NCBI GenBank assembly: GCA_937625935.1
Contig: OW569389.1
Coordinates: 248,001-312,000, forward strand
Direction: 5' to 3'
DNA length: 64,000 bases
From: Tetramitus jugosus
Taxonomy: Eukaryota > Heterolobosea > Eutetramitea > Acrasida > Vahlkampfiidae
The position numbers and the translations under genes are program-made. Each line of letters opens with the position of its first letter. Within the stretch, counting starts at the first letter, position 1. Under the pieces are notes generated by a model. The model saw nothing but the letters and a program-made list of their open reading frames with translations. It made no database searches and had not been told where the DNA came from. Below are positions 28,692 to 39,600 of this stretch, one piece after another.

Positions 28692-28810
28692 GTCTGCGTT
28701 CATACAATGGTGGAACCACCTCTTCCCATTTCGAATAGAGAAGTTAAGCACCATCTGGCTGAGTTAGTATTGAGATAGGAGACTACTCGAGAACCCTCAG
28801 TAATGTAGGC
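28692..28810 (+). rRNA. 5S ribosomal RNA gene
   Basis: This 119-nt gene has the eukaryotic 5S layout. Terminal helix I pairs GTCTGC at the 5' end with GTAGGC at the 3' end. Helix II pairs ATGGTG with CACCAT. Helix III encloses the conserved loop (CTCTTCCCATTTCGAATAGAG) followed by the universal GAAGTTAAGCA. Helix V pairs CTGAG with CTCAG around the GTTAGTATTGAGATAGGAGA segment, which matches the internal Pol III control region of 5S genes. TTTT follows immediately as terminator. It is a single copy inside decayed protein-gene sequence, not in an rDNA array. Confidence 0.9.
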
Positions 28811-28814
28811 TTTT
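28811..28814 (+). terminator. Pol III terminator of 5S rRNA
   Basis: TTTT directly follows the last paired base of helix I. Confidence 0.6.
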
Positions 28815-29029
28815 GCAAAAGAACATCCACTCGCATCAAGTGTGAGGATACTTAACGTGAGTGGCTGCAACGGAATATGAGAGAATGCATCGTCTGTGAT
28901 TTGATTGCAACCACTCATATCAAGTGAAACACTCAATATATATTTTTTGAGGTTTCTTTTCTTGTTGAACATGAGAGATCTATCGAACTTGAATTGATTC
29001 CTTTGCAAGTGTAACGCAATTGCAACCAT
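28811..29029 (-). pseudogene. LRR gene fragment abutting the 5S gene
   Basis: The minus-strand frame contains VSLDMSGCNQITDDAFSHIP and then ILTLDASGC, a clear cysteine-containing LRR (AMN1/FBXL type). It runs into the antisense of the 5S gene, where coding sense is lost. No complete gene surrounds it, so this is a remnant, possibly of the same family as the F-box/LRR gene at 25741-27807. Confidence 0.5.
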
Positions 29030-29506
29030 TCATCGACGAGTGTCACAAAACTCAATGATTTTGGACCATGTCAAGTTCAGCAGAACCAATATCAATTGAG
29101 TTTCAATTGTCACATTTTCACTGGAACTTGCACTTTCATTTCTTCTCTTCTTAATCGATTTGTCATTGCTTTCTTCGTTGCGTCGGTCTCCAAATTTTTC
29201 CGCTGTTCTATCTGAACAGTAGTTAGATGCCGTTGCAGAAACCCCTAACTACAGTCGCACCAAGAGGTCTGGGAACTCTATTCCGAACTCCAGTTTTTTC
29301 TGGCAGAGATACTGAGCGCGCAAATTAGTGACCGTTACTTTTCGGTTTCTGCAAAGGTCAACTCAAACTTTCCTTGGTTGACCCATGGGCTCCTGCTATA
29401 AATTCAAATCCATTCGGAAGAGAAGAAACAAAACCCTAAAACCCAATTCAATACATCTGAAGAAACAACCAATAACAACCCAAAAGTGTCAAGCAATAAC
29501 AGGCCA
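29030..29506. other. Spacer without recognised gene
   Basis: No RNA or protein feature is recognised. The region is of mixed composition with no long frame. Confidence 0.3.
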
Positions 29507-29603
29507 TCAAATATTTGCTCCAATAGATCACTCAGATATTATCGCATCCCAAAATCATCGGGCTCGATATTTTTTTGAGTGATCTATTCGATCAAATATT
29601 TGA
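29507..29603. repeat. Foldback inverted repeat
   Basis: Arms at 29507-29534 and 29576-29603 (28 nt each) are inverted copies with about three mismatches. The inner core AATAGATCACTCA pairs perfectly with TGAGTGATCTATT, and the outer part pairs around TCAAATATTTG. The loop is 41 nt and itself contains an imperfect palindrome (AAAATCATCG against CGATATTTT). It lies about 200 nt upstream of the ATG of the large F-box gene, so it could be a MITE-like insertion or lie in the 5' UTR/promoter. Confidence 0.75.
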
Positions 29604-29803
29604 GCTTGGTATCGCTTGACAACAATGCATTGTTGAAACTCAACAAGATCAAGCTCTGAATCATCCCATTCCAATTGGCCAAAGACGAGCCTATTTCGCC
29701 GCTTTGTTCCAGCGAATGCTCGACATGCGCAACTTGCGGGAGAGAAGCTTCAAGAAACCAAAAATACAAGGAAAAGAAAAAAAAAACGCAAGACACTCCA
29801 CCC
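29604..29803. promoter_or_regulatory. 5' flank of the F-box/histone-fold gene
   Basis: The reading frame of the downstream gene is open through this flank from 29675, but it has no ATG before 29804. It ends in an A-rich tract (AAAAATACAAGGAAAAGAAA), typical of a 5' leader. Confidence 0.4.
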
Positions 29804-32800
29804 ATGGACGCCACCGACATCAACATGACTGTGGGCACCAAAAAGAGAACAAGACTCATCGATCTCAACGAAGACTACACGAGCTCTTCCGACGACGACG
29901 ACGACGATAACAATGATGACTCGCACAACATGATCGAACAACATGATTACACACTACCTCAACAACAATCATCAACATCAACATCATCATCAGATATGAC
30001 TGCTACTGATCATGATGATCAACTATCACCACCACCCACCAAATTCGCAAAGCTTTTTCATCATCATGACACACCAACAACATCACCTACATCATCATCT
30101 ATAACAACAACAACACCAACAACAACATCATCTATAGCAACAATCATGACAACAACAAGAACAAAAATATTACCGTCTGATTTTCCCATACATCTCCTCA
30201 TTCAAATATTTTCCTTTCTCAATTATCGTCATCTAGTGCATGATGTGAGTCTTGTTTGTCAAGAGTGGAATCATGTGAGTTCATTGGATGATTGTTGGAC
30301 TGGAATCTTCTTGTCCAAGAGTCATTTGACTGATGTCATTGCACGCAATTCTGCTGGATTCCACATCAAGTTCAAAGACTCCACTCACAACAACAACAAT
30401 CATCATCATCATCATTCAACAACAGCAACATCAACATCAATAGAAATTTTGAACGACATCAATAAGACGGAGAGTGAACAATCATCATCATCATCATCAA
30501 CAACAACAAATGATGATGATGAAACATCAAGTATAATCACAGCTGAAGAAGATGACAAAAAAATGGAAACGCAAAAAGGTAATGATGCAAATGATGCAAT
30601 TGATGTGATTGATGTGGATATCGATATCGAAGTGAATGATGATGACACAGAGGAAGTAACAGCAGAGCAAGTAGTGTTGGAAGAAATGATAAGTGAACCC
30701 AGGTGGAATCCAATTGTGTTACGCATGACGACTCTGCCTTTTGAGACCATTCACACTGCTACTGCTGACAATGATTCTACAGAAATTTTTTGTAGTGAGA
30801 GTCGACCTGTTGATAAATTGTGTGCTGCTGCTGATGATGACGATGAATCGAAAAAGGAGGAAGCACCGTCAGCAAATGATGATTCTGTCAGAGGTGGAGC
30901 AACGAAGAAGAACGAGCGATCAAAGAATAAACAAAAGGTGTTTTATCCAAGGCAACAACGAGTGAATCGTAGTTTACAGGTGAAGGATTTGGAAACGGAT
31001 TGGTGGGAATATGAGAATGACCATTTGTTTGAGAAGGATGATGACATTTTGGAGTTTGTTTTGAAAATGATCTCGGAGCAGACTGGTGGCAGCAGTAGCA
31101 GTAACAGGAGGAACAGAAACAACAAGCAAGACAAGGACAACAAGAGGGAAGAGAAGGAGAAGCAGATTGAGAAGGAAAATCAAGAAGTGACTTGTTTTGG
31201 AATGAAGGGATCAGCTCCGTTGTGTCTCGGCACAATCGAGGATCAATTCGAGTTGATCGAGGAGTCGTATACAGCAGATGCATTCAAACAAGTAGTTAAC
31301 AAGAGTTTGGGAGTTCCGTTAGAGCAAATGACGGATGTGGTGGACTATCCGTACACACTCAAGGATCGTTGCATGGAAGAAAGACACAAGACAATTGTGT
31401 ACTTTGCAACAATGGCTCCAGCAGAAAAGATTGAGCGCTTGGTAGAGAAGAAGGTCAATAAGCAAGATGACGCACTCATGGAACGAGTGAGAGAGCGGGT
31501 ACTACAACGGCAACAAGCGTCATTGAAAACTAAGAAACAACAAGTGCAAACAACCACGACTACCACCACTTCTTCGTCCGTCGCTACCTCCATGATACCG
31601 CTTGATGAGAATGATGATGCTGATAAGGATCAATGGAAATTAGGAATCAACGCGGGTATTCAAATGTTAACACGGAGGGCAGGTATAAAGTCCATGGATC
31701 CTGATGCCATTTGCATGGCTGAAGATCTATTGAGAGATTTTTTGAAGCGAGTGATTTCTCGTGCATCGGAACGCTTAGGAGAGGGTGAACTACCATACAC
31801 GAGCACAAAATACAGTGGACTTTGGCCATATAATTTCGATCCTTCCAGAAAATTAAAATCCCACGAAGAAAGAGATGAGGATGACGCTGAATTGAAAGTA
31901 CAACCAGAGGACATTTACTTGGCAGTTGAGCATGAGATTGGAAAAAAGCTGTACGGCTATGCACCGTTGCGCATCTTTGAGCCTTTCTCCACGAGCAATC
32001 GAAAGATCAAGCTCCTGCCTGAACTCGAAGAGAAGGAAGAGTCGGATACGCTGCAAACAGCACAAGACACTATCACATCGATTATCAATGAACAACTGTG
32101 GGATTTTGATGTGATTGAAGAACAGGATTCCGTCCGAGATATCAGTCTAGATGATGACGATGAAGAAGAGATGGACGATTTTATTGATGATTCGGAAGTC
32201 GCGTCCTATTGGTCTGCCGATGGTTTTGATCCATCAAAGCTGGGAGATAGCTTGCAGGACAAACTCTTGCTTGCCTCCATTCGTGCTCATGAAGAAGTGT
32301 ATGGCGCAGAGAGAGCACACAAAGAGAAGTTGTACTTGACTAATTGGTTTGGTTGCGGTCCATCCTTCTTCAATCTCACATCGTTCAATCCAAAGTCTTT
32401 CTACCACGATGACGTCAGTTATGTTGGAAAGACAGAAGAAGAGATTATAGCGTATGATAAGTGGGAGGATATTGAATATTATGGAAATTCCGAATTGCTC
32501 CCTGAGGAGGATGAGGAGGAAGGAGAGGTTGATGGAGCTGATTATCATCTGCGAAGACTGATCAGACAAGAGACCTTGGCTGTTCTCAATGACTTCCTCG
32601 GCCACAAGATTGAGAAGAAGATTGTTCCTTCTGAGACAACGGCAGCGCCTCAAGAAGATGCTTCAGATACTGAGTCTGACATGTTGGACATTGAGCTTTG
32701 GGATGAGTCTGAGTCAGATGAAGAAGACACGGAGAACATTAGGAGGAATTCAACACGAGCTCAACAAGCTGAAAGTTCAGTTAGTGTCAGTGCGTCTGAG

Positions 32801-32887
32801 GAAGCCGCACTCACCACCACGAACCAATTGCCCGAGTTGGCAAGCAATGCAGAGGTGAAGAATGAGACAAACGAAGAGATTAAATAA
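29804..32887 (+). CDS. Large acidic F-box protein with histone-H4-like fold
   Basis: This 1028-aa protein starts at the first ATG (MDATDINMTV). Residues 20-115 are poly-Asp, Ser, Thr and Gln. An F-box lies at about 120-168 (LPSDFPIHLLIQIFSFLNYR, then VSLVCQEWNHV). Further low-complexity His, Ser, Asp and Glu runs follow. Residues about 618-722 resemble a histone fold: IQMLTRRAGIK aligns with the H4 segment that carries LARRGGVK, followed by a long helix (AEDLLRDFLKRVISRASERL), an insert of about 43 residues, then VQPEDIYLAVEHEIGKKLYG, matching the H4 TVTAMDVVYAL...LYG end. The C-terminal third is acidic with no known domain. A role as a ubiquitin-ligase adaptor touching chromatin is inference. 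Parts of both ends of this gene are duplicated at 33082-33603. Confidence 0.8.
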   Translation: MDATDINMTVGTKKRTRLIDLNEDYTSSSDDDDDDNNDDSHNMIEQHDYTLPQQQSSTSTSSSDMTATDHDDQLSPPPTKFAKLFHHHDTPTTSPTSSSITTTTPTTTSSIATIMTTTRTKILPSDFPIHLLIQIFSFLNYRHLVHDVSLVCQEWNHVSSLDDCWTGIFLSKSHLTDVIARNSAGFHIKFKDSTHNNNNHHHHHSTTATSTSIEILNDINKTESEQSSSSSSTTTNDDDETSSIITAEEDDKKMETQKGNDANDAIDVIDVDIDIEVNDDDTEEVTAEQVVLEEMISEPRWNPIVLRMTTLPFETIHTATADNDSTEIFCSESRPVDKLCAAADDDDESKKEEAPSANDDSVRGGATKKNERSKNKQKVFYPRQQRVNRSLQVKDLETDWWEYENDHLFEKDDDILEFVLKMISEQTGGSSSSNRRNRNNKQDKDNKREEKEKQIEKENQEVTCFGMKGSAPLCLGTIEDQFELIEESYTADAFKQVVNKSLGVPLEQMTDVVDYPYTLKDRCMEERHKTIVYFATMAPAEKIERLVEKKVNKQDDALMERVRERVLQRQQASLKTKKQQVQTTTTTTTSSSVATSMIPLDENDDADKDQWKLGINAGIQMLTRRAGIKSMDPDAICMAEDLLRDFLKRVISRASERLGEGELPYTSTKYSGLWPYNFDPSRKLKSHEERDEDDAELKVQPEDIYLAVEHEIGKKLYGYAPLRIFEPFSTSNRKIKLLPELEEKEESDTLQTAQDTITSIINEQLWDFDVIEEQDSVRDISLDDDDEEEMDDFIDDSEVASYWSADGFDPSKLGDSLQDKLLLASIRAHEEVYGAERAHKEKLYLTNWFGCGPSFFNLTSFNPKSFYHDDVSYVGKTEEEIIAYDKWEDIEYYGNSELLPEEDEEEGEVDGADYHLRRLIRQETLAVLNDFLGHKIEKKIVPSETTAAPQEDASDTESDMLDIELWDESESDEEDTENIRRNSTRAQQAESSVSVSASEEAALTTTNQLPELASNAEVKNETNEEIK

Positions 32888-32900
32888 ATAATAATTTAAT
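32808..32900 (+). repeat. Direct repeat copy 1 (3' end of the F-box gene)
   Basis: This stretch, from CACTCACCACCACGAACC through the stop codon to TAAATAATAATTTAAT, recurs at 33508-33603 with few changes and a three-base insertion. Confidence 0.9.
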
Positions 32901-32904
32901 TTAA

Positions 32905-32977
32905 ACCAACGCGAAGTCTTGACTGCCTCGAACGATGTTAGCGAAACTTGAAGTTAAAATGTGCGAGAATATTAATG
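32905..32977 (+). pseudogene. Displaced fragment of the BEACH gene
   Basis: ACCAACGCGAAG..TTGACTGCC..GAACGATGTTAGCGA..TTGAAGTTA..GAGAATATTAAT matches 37307-37400 inside exon 4 of the BEACH gene, in the same plus-strand orientation. About 20 bases are missing between two copies of AAGTTA, the mark of a slippage or recombination deletion. Confidence 0.75.
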
Positions 32978-33081
32978 AGTGTTGGTACCACCACTCAAGG
33001 GGAGAAACCATGGATGGATCCGATTAGTGGTTTGTGACTGGACATGATCCTGCTTCGAGGCTCAAAAAATTCCATACACCC

Positions 33082-33603
33082 ATGGACCACGATGATGACT
33101 CGTACAATCACACTCTGCCTGTGACATTCGAGGAGCCTGCAACTACCTCTCAAGACAAGGAAGAGTGACTGATGACAAATGTAGACCGTGTGATGACACC
33201 GCTCCGTTCTGGTTGTTCCACTTGACTGGCGCGTCGATGTCCCCGATGGTAGGCGACTACAAGAACAAACTTAAAGAATCATCTGCAAATTCATCCTGGC
33301 CATGTAAGATTCATCTTGGACTGTTTGTCTGGTTTGTTCAATCTGGTTTAACTGTATTGAAGAGCTGATAAGTGGTTTTGAACTAGCCATGTATGCCTTC
33401 GACAATCTACCAACACTCTCTTCACCGTTGGAGAATTCAAGTGCCACCCAGGTTGTTCTTGATGTGAATTTTTCCTCGCAGTTGGTCCCAATAAGGCTCG
33501 TGCCACACACTCACCACCACGAACCAATTGCCCGAGTTTTCAAGCAATGCAGAAGCGAAGAATGATGAGACAAACGAAGAGATTAAATAAATAATAATTT
33601 AAT
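33082..33603 (+). pseudogene. Internally deleted copy of the F-box/histone-fold gene
   Basis: It begins CCCATGGAC then GATGATGACTCGTACAATC and CACACT, matching the start region of the gene at 29804 (GATGACTCGCACAAC..TACACACTACCT) with a gap; this reads MDHDDDSYNHTLPVTF and stops at 33165-33167. It ends at 33508-33603 with a near-identical copy of that gene's 3' end, including its stop and post-stop bases. The middle (about 33170-33507) is not recognisable. The simplest reading is a duplicate that lost almost all of its body. Confidence 0.65.
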
Positions 33604-33608
33604 GATAA

Positions 33609-36600
33609 TTAGGTCGTAAGTGATCTGTTGTTTAGATCGTGATTCAACACGACAATTCTTCCATCTTCTAGACCAACAAAGAGACAGGATCCATCGTCCG
33701 TTACACACAAGCTTCGAATCTTACCAATGTGTCGACCGTGTGTTTCTCGTAAGTCGTATGTCTTGACAACTTGCAAATCGCTCAACCGAATGATGTAAAC
33801 AACTCCAGACTCACCACCAGCCAATATGTATGTGCAATCCCAGGTGATCATCGTGTAGAGCAGTTCTCCTTCAGTCGACAGTTCAGCAACCTTCTCTCCA
33901 TTGACATTGAACATGTAAATCACGTTATCGATAGGGGAATACATGATAATGTGTCCCACCAAGATGCTCTGATAACCTCTGGAGAATGGCATCAGATTAG
34001 GATTGACTTTTCCTGCGATCGTAAATGATTGCTCGACGTTTGCAATCGCAACCAAACTAACAGGGTGTCCCCTTGGATGCTTAATTGTTCTAATGTATGC
34101 TCCCTTGCGAAGGCTATGGACAATGCATGTTCCATCTCTACTACCACTCAACACCATGTCCAAGTCACTATCAGCTGCGATGCAAGTCACAGAATCATCG
34201 TGACCATAGAGAATATGACTCTGTGTTGGGTGTTGGGCATCATGTATATTCCAAACAATGACCGTTGTATCCCTGCTACCAGTCACCAGAATTTCATCTT
34301 TCTCACAAATTGTGCAACATGTGACCTTATCTTTGTGTCTTCTCATTGCTGTTTGAGGACAGAGAGACACCTTGATGGCAGACAAGGGATTTGGAGCAAA
34401 AGGCTTGGAGTATCGAACAGAGTGATCCCAGTGATAGCACGAGAACACAGACAAATCAGTCTCCTTGTTAACAATGGCTGGAACAGCGAAACATTGACTA
34501 TTCAACAATAGTGCATAGGTATCAGCTCCAAGCAATGCTGGATCATCACACTTGGTGTTTACACTCTTTGTCTTCTTTGATGGGAGCAACAATGGAAAAC
34601 CAACACTCTTGCAGTTTTGTGGGTTCAGGAAAAGTGGATCCGAGAGGAGTGATTGCACTGATTGAGTTGTAGGGAGGAGTAGTGGGGAGTTGGCTTGATA
34701 TGGAATCTTGCTCACATGCACAAGACCATCTTGTGCAATCACACACAATCTAGGGTTATTGCTGCTTGAATTTTGAAGCAATTTGATATATACAATGGGT
34801 GATCGGTTGGGTGATACCTGCTTTGGTGGTTGTATTTGTAAATCAACCAGAGGATCCGACATACTCATGTTTATGGCTGATGCATGATCCATGTTTGATT
34901 GATCCAATAGTGAGAGAGTTGACATGACTCTTGGTAGGTGAGTTGTTGCGGTTCGCTCCATTCGTTTTGGGTGAGGTTTCGTGAATAGCACACTGGGAGT
35001 TTGTCCAAAGTTCTCAATCTGGGCAATAATTGCTCTCTTCATCTCGGGTTCTTCAATCTTATCAATGTCCGCTGATCCTTCATACGTAAGATGATAGAAA
35101 ACATTCAAAGCTTTCACAGCTTCCTCTCCTTGTTGCTTGTATCCAAATATTAAATCAATCCAATGATGCAAGCGCTGACTGATGTAATCACTTTCGAGAG
35201 CAGCACGATTAATTTTGATGAATTCTTCAATACTGCTTGCCCAAGGTGGTAGAATTGCATCACCTAGAGAAACACCATTCTGACGAGTACCAAGGTCAAC
35301 ATTATTGTGAACGCGAAGGAAGTCTCCATTGTAATAAAACTCTGGGATCAACTCTTTGAAATCACTCGAATGAAGTAGATTCTCAAACGTTTGAGCAACG
35401 GAGCCGAACATTCGATCGGGAAGATCAAATTTACCTCCTTGAAGAATACGGAAGTAGGTTGTATAGGGTTCTATACGCACCAAGAAGTACACAACGATAC
35501 CAGCCGATGAGTAATGACTGCCATAATGGAATGGAGGAATGTCAGGTCCTAGACTCGTCTGATATCTCATCTGCAATGATTCATGCCTGGTCTCATTGAG
35601 AGCTCCAACTGGCAAGGTCATATCTCTGTATATACTCGGATCGTCCAAATCCAATGTTTGACTGGTGTAGTCCCTAATGACCCATGGGAAGATTGGATAT
35701 TGAGATAGGTCATTGTATGTTCGACCTGCATGCATGTTGAGCAGCATTAGATAATCAAAGTTTGATATCTGACCTTTGACCCACATTTTGGTAATGTTGG
35801 TTCTGGATACGTTGTCTGCTGGAGAGGAGATAGCGTTCGCATAGACAAGTTTTGGAGGCTTTAGCTGCAGAATTTTCTTGTAGAGTATGTTTCTATCCTT
35901 CTTCTCAAAATTGAGAAGTAGGGATGTTTGGTCAGTCAAAAATATCTCGATTGCACTACTTTGCAGTCTATATCTTCTCAAATGCATTTCCTGAAGAGTA
36001 TCTAACTTCCAAACTTTGTCTTTTGGTTTCTTTGTTAACTTTCTTGTCTCATCATTGGCACCAAACACAAAGCACTTATTCTCCTTGTCTCCGAACCACA
36101 TCAATCTTGCTGTTGTAAATTCTAATTTGCCACTAAATGCCTGCATGGGAGTAATGAGCTCACAGTACACAACCATTATTGTTTTTTCTTGTGCAAATTG
36201 ATTTTCATCCTCCATGACAATCTTTTCATCTTCTTTTTCGTCCTCAATTGTCTCTGGTTGATCCTCATCTTTCACAATCGCTAGCTTTGGAATTTTGAAT
36301 GCGCCTAATTGACCCTTGATTTGTAATAGATTGTTCATGAGCACTTCGCTGGACAATTGATCAGATGCTTCAGGTTCACTGGATTGTGAATTGCAAGGCG
36401 AATGATGTCCTCGATGCTTATCTAAGTAGTGTGCAGCGCCAGAGTGATCAACGGTAGAGTAATCCCGTTTCAATCTCAATCTTATCTTTCGACTCGTGAG
36501 AGTTTTATCGAGCTTCCATTTCACTGGTGAATTATCATTGTTTTTACCCCATGGTCCTCTTTGATCAGCGACATCTTGAATGGTACGTTTCCATAGACGA

Positions 36601-39600
36601 GAACCGATTACATCATATTCGTCATACTTCTGTCTCTGATTCAGAGAACGTTGATGCTCAGTTGTGCGGATTTGAGTAATTTTGTTCTCAAAAACTTTCA
36701 TTTGTGCGTCAAAGAATTCATGAATATTGTTCTCTGCCTGAGTCACATCCGTGTACAGTCGAGAAAACACTACCTGTCTTCTTCGCAATAGTGGCGTCAA
36801 GAACAAGGCTTCTTCCTCCTCTACTTTACGCACTGCCGCTTGGAAGTAATTTTTCCAAGCGTGGTTCCATAATCGATCTTTCATCAACTCTCGGTAATCA
36901 TCAAGATCATTCTTACTTGGAGAGCTGAAAAGGAAACAACTTTGTTTCAAAATTGGTTTTCTATCATCAGTTGTCAACAATTTGGACTCAAGAAGCTTCT
37001 TACGGGTCACGAACAAGTCTTTGATGCAGTTAATAACCAGATGGGCTTCTTCTGAGCTGTCGATATCGAGACACTTCCCTAGTGCATCAAATAAGAACGC
37101 GAGCATATACAACAATCGAGTAGTGAAATCGTCAACCTCCTCCAGATCACCTGTGACGGCCCACAACTCTGAGAATTTTTGAATTTCCTTCTCATTTTCC
37201 ATATCTCTCTTGTTAATCATTCGAATAGTGTCTAAGTGGTTCATTTGAATTGATTCAGATTCACGCAAGGCATACCTGATCAATCTTAATGTAAGACGAA
37301 GAGAACCACCAACGCGAAGCCTTTGACTGCCTTGAACAATGTTGCCGAGGCGATTGAAGTTAGCAATACTTGCCAAGTTAAATTGTTTGAGAATATTAAT
37401 CAACTTTTGGATGATTGGTAGATCCAGCCATTGTCTTGTGGCATAATCTCTTCGTTGATTAATTTCATTCTCGACGTCATAGATCTTTGAGGGTGAACTT
37501 GATTTTCTTTGAATCCTCTTTTGTGAGTCCATCCTAACAAGTTCGTTTGTTTTGGGAGGAGAAGAAGAAGGACTAGCGCTTCGTTGCTTTGCGTCAAGCG
37601 TTGGAGTACTGGGTGTAACTTCTGAATTGTAATCAGGGAACATAAGTTCTGATTTACCTGTCGAAACAACACTTCGTGGCGAATTGGGTTCAGATATTGG
37701 TGTTGTAACTGTTGACTCACCTCGACCTACAATGCCCTTAAACACTCCAAGCGGATTAGCAACCAATGATGTTGATGATGACGACGGTGCTTCAGCACGT
37801 CGCATCCAGGTCACATTTTTCAATTGCGTATTGACGGTGTAGTTATAAAATAGCGCTTCCTCCGCAAATGTAGCAAAGTGCAATAAGTTTTCAAGCACTG
37901 GGGAGTTCTTATCATTAAAGTTAACACAGACCGTCTTTCTGGTAATTGAATTCTGGTAATGATCAAGAATGCGAGAAATGATAGCACTCGTAACACCACG
38001 AGAGTCGAGAAGCTTCTTTTTTTCCTCGTAAAAGAACAAATGTCCCATCGTTTCTTCCACGTGTCTCCAACCTTGTTTGATCTCAGTCAAAGCAGTGAAC
38101 AGGACCAAACCCAGAATGTCAATCAAAATTTCACAACATTTGGAGAGAATCTTATTCTTCGTATCCATGGTTAAGACATCTGGTTCGTCCTCTTCGTATT
38201 CTGCTTGTTTCTGCATCAACAGAGAGCCATCATCAACAATGAGGTCGAGCAGCCAAGGCTGCCAAAGCTTCATACTCAGCAAGACATGTTGAATCTCTGA
38301 TATTTCAAAGTAGGCCTTAAGATCTTGCAATAGTATGACTCGGATGTCCAGAGCTGCATGCATCATTAGTTTGAAAATAGAACATAGAACAGTCGGAAGT
38401 TCGAAGCGCGTATTGGAAGATAGAGTCATCTTTTTGTCGGTGCTGTGTTGAAGAGCACTAGTCAACGGACCTTGATCCGTTAGGAATATTCTCCCTAAGA
38501 ATACATCTCGCATCACTCTGTACACATTCTCTGTGAACCAGTATCGACTCAAGATGGATGTTGCCACAGCAAATCCAGTTGCATTCTCAGCACCCGTTTT
38601 CTTTCGCAGTGCAGGGTTCAGACACAACAACCTTCCGATGCATTTCAATCCTAAAATTCTCACTTGTTCGCTAGGGGCAACATAAAGTAGTTGCAAGAAT
38701 ACTTCATATGCACCCAATGTGCCCATATCTTCTGCGATTGTAGGACCTTGATTCGACAAGAGAATTTCTAAAACAAATTGTGTCATATCAATCAGTTGTG
38801 GAACATCCTTACAATCAGCCAAGAAGTGCAGGAGTGCTTGAAGTTCTTCAGCAGACATGCGATCCAAAACCAGTGTTTGCTGCGAGCTGTCATCTGCAGG
38901 AGAGCTCACAGAGGAAGGTTTTTTCTTCGTTCTATTATCATCTGTGTTGCTACTCTTAATCATGGTCTTAAGCAAACGCAACAGGAATGTACGAATCTCT
39001 CCAACTTGCACAGGAGAGGGTCGCTCTCCAAGAACAGCCCCAGTGATTGGATTGATGATCTTTTCTGCACCCAGTATCAAATCGAGTTCTTTCTTATCAA
39101 ACCAATAGTACCATCTTAAGATATCAACTATCTTTTGAACGCCAATGACTGCTCTGAATCGACTACGATTACTCACTCCGTCGAATGCTTCGCCCAATAA
39201 TGCATCCTTGTCCCAATCTTCTGCTTCCTGAATGAGCTGCATAAAGAACTTCTTTTGGATATCTGGTTTGGTGTAAATCCACAATCGCATATCGTACAGA
39301 ATATACAACATAGTTTCAGCGTACAACGTTTCATGCTCTCTCACTCGGTGCAACAACTTTGGAATCATACTAATCGTTTGATCAGTGAGATGTGTGGGTG
39401 AAATTCGCTTCAATAAGAAGCCAATCACTTGGAAACCGTGTCCACGAGCCATATCCTCTTGATTATCATGACTGTCCTTCAATAGATGAAGCAACAATTC
39501 AATCAATGAGTTCACCAAATTGGTTCCTCTCTGATTCTTGCTGACTGCTGTAGCCATTGCTCCTTCCTCTGACGACAACGATAGCTCATCAATTTGGAGA

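Noticed and set aside
28700-28810. Continuation of the minus-strand LRR frame across the 5S gene
   Set aside because: This part is simply the antisense of the 5S rRNA; LRR character stops before it.
30412-31283. Several long minus-strand frames (Ser, Val or Cys rich) opposite the acidic F-box gene
   Set aside because: They are mirror images of Asp/Glu/Ser/Thr codon runs on the plus strand and have no independent support.
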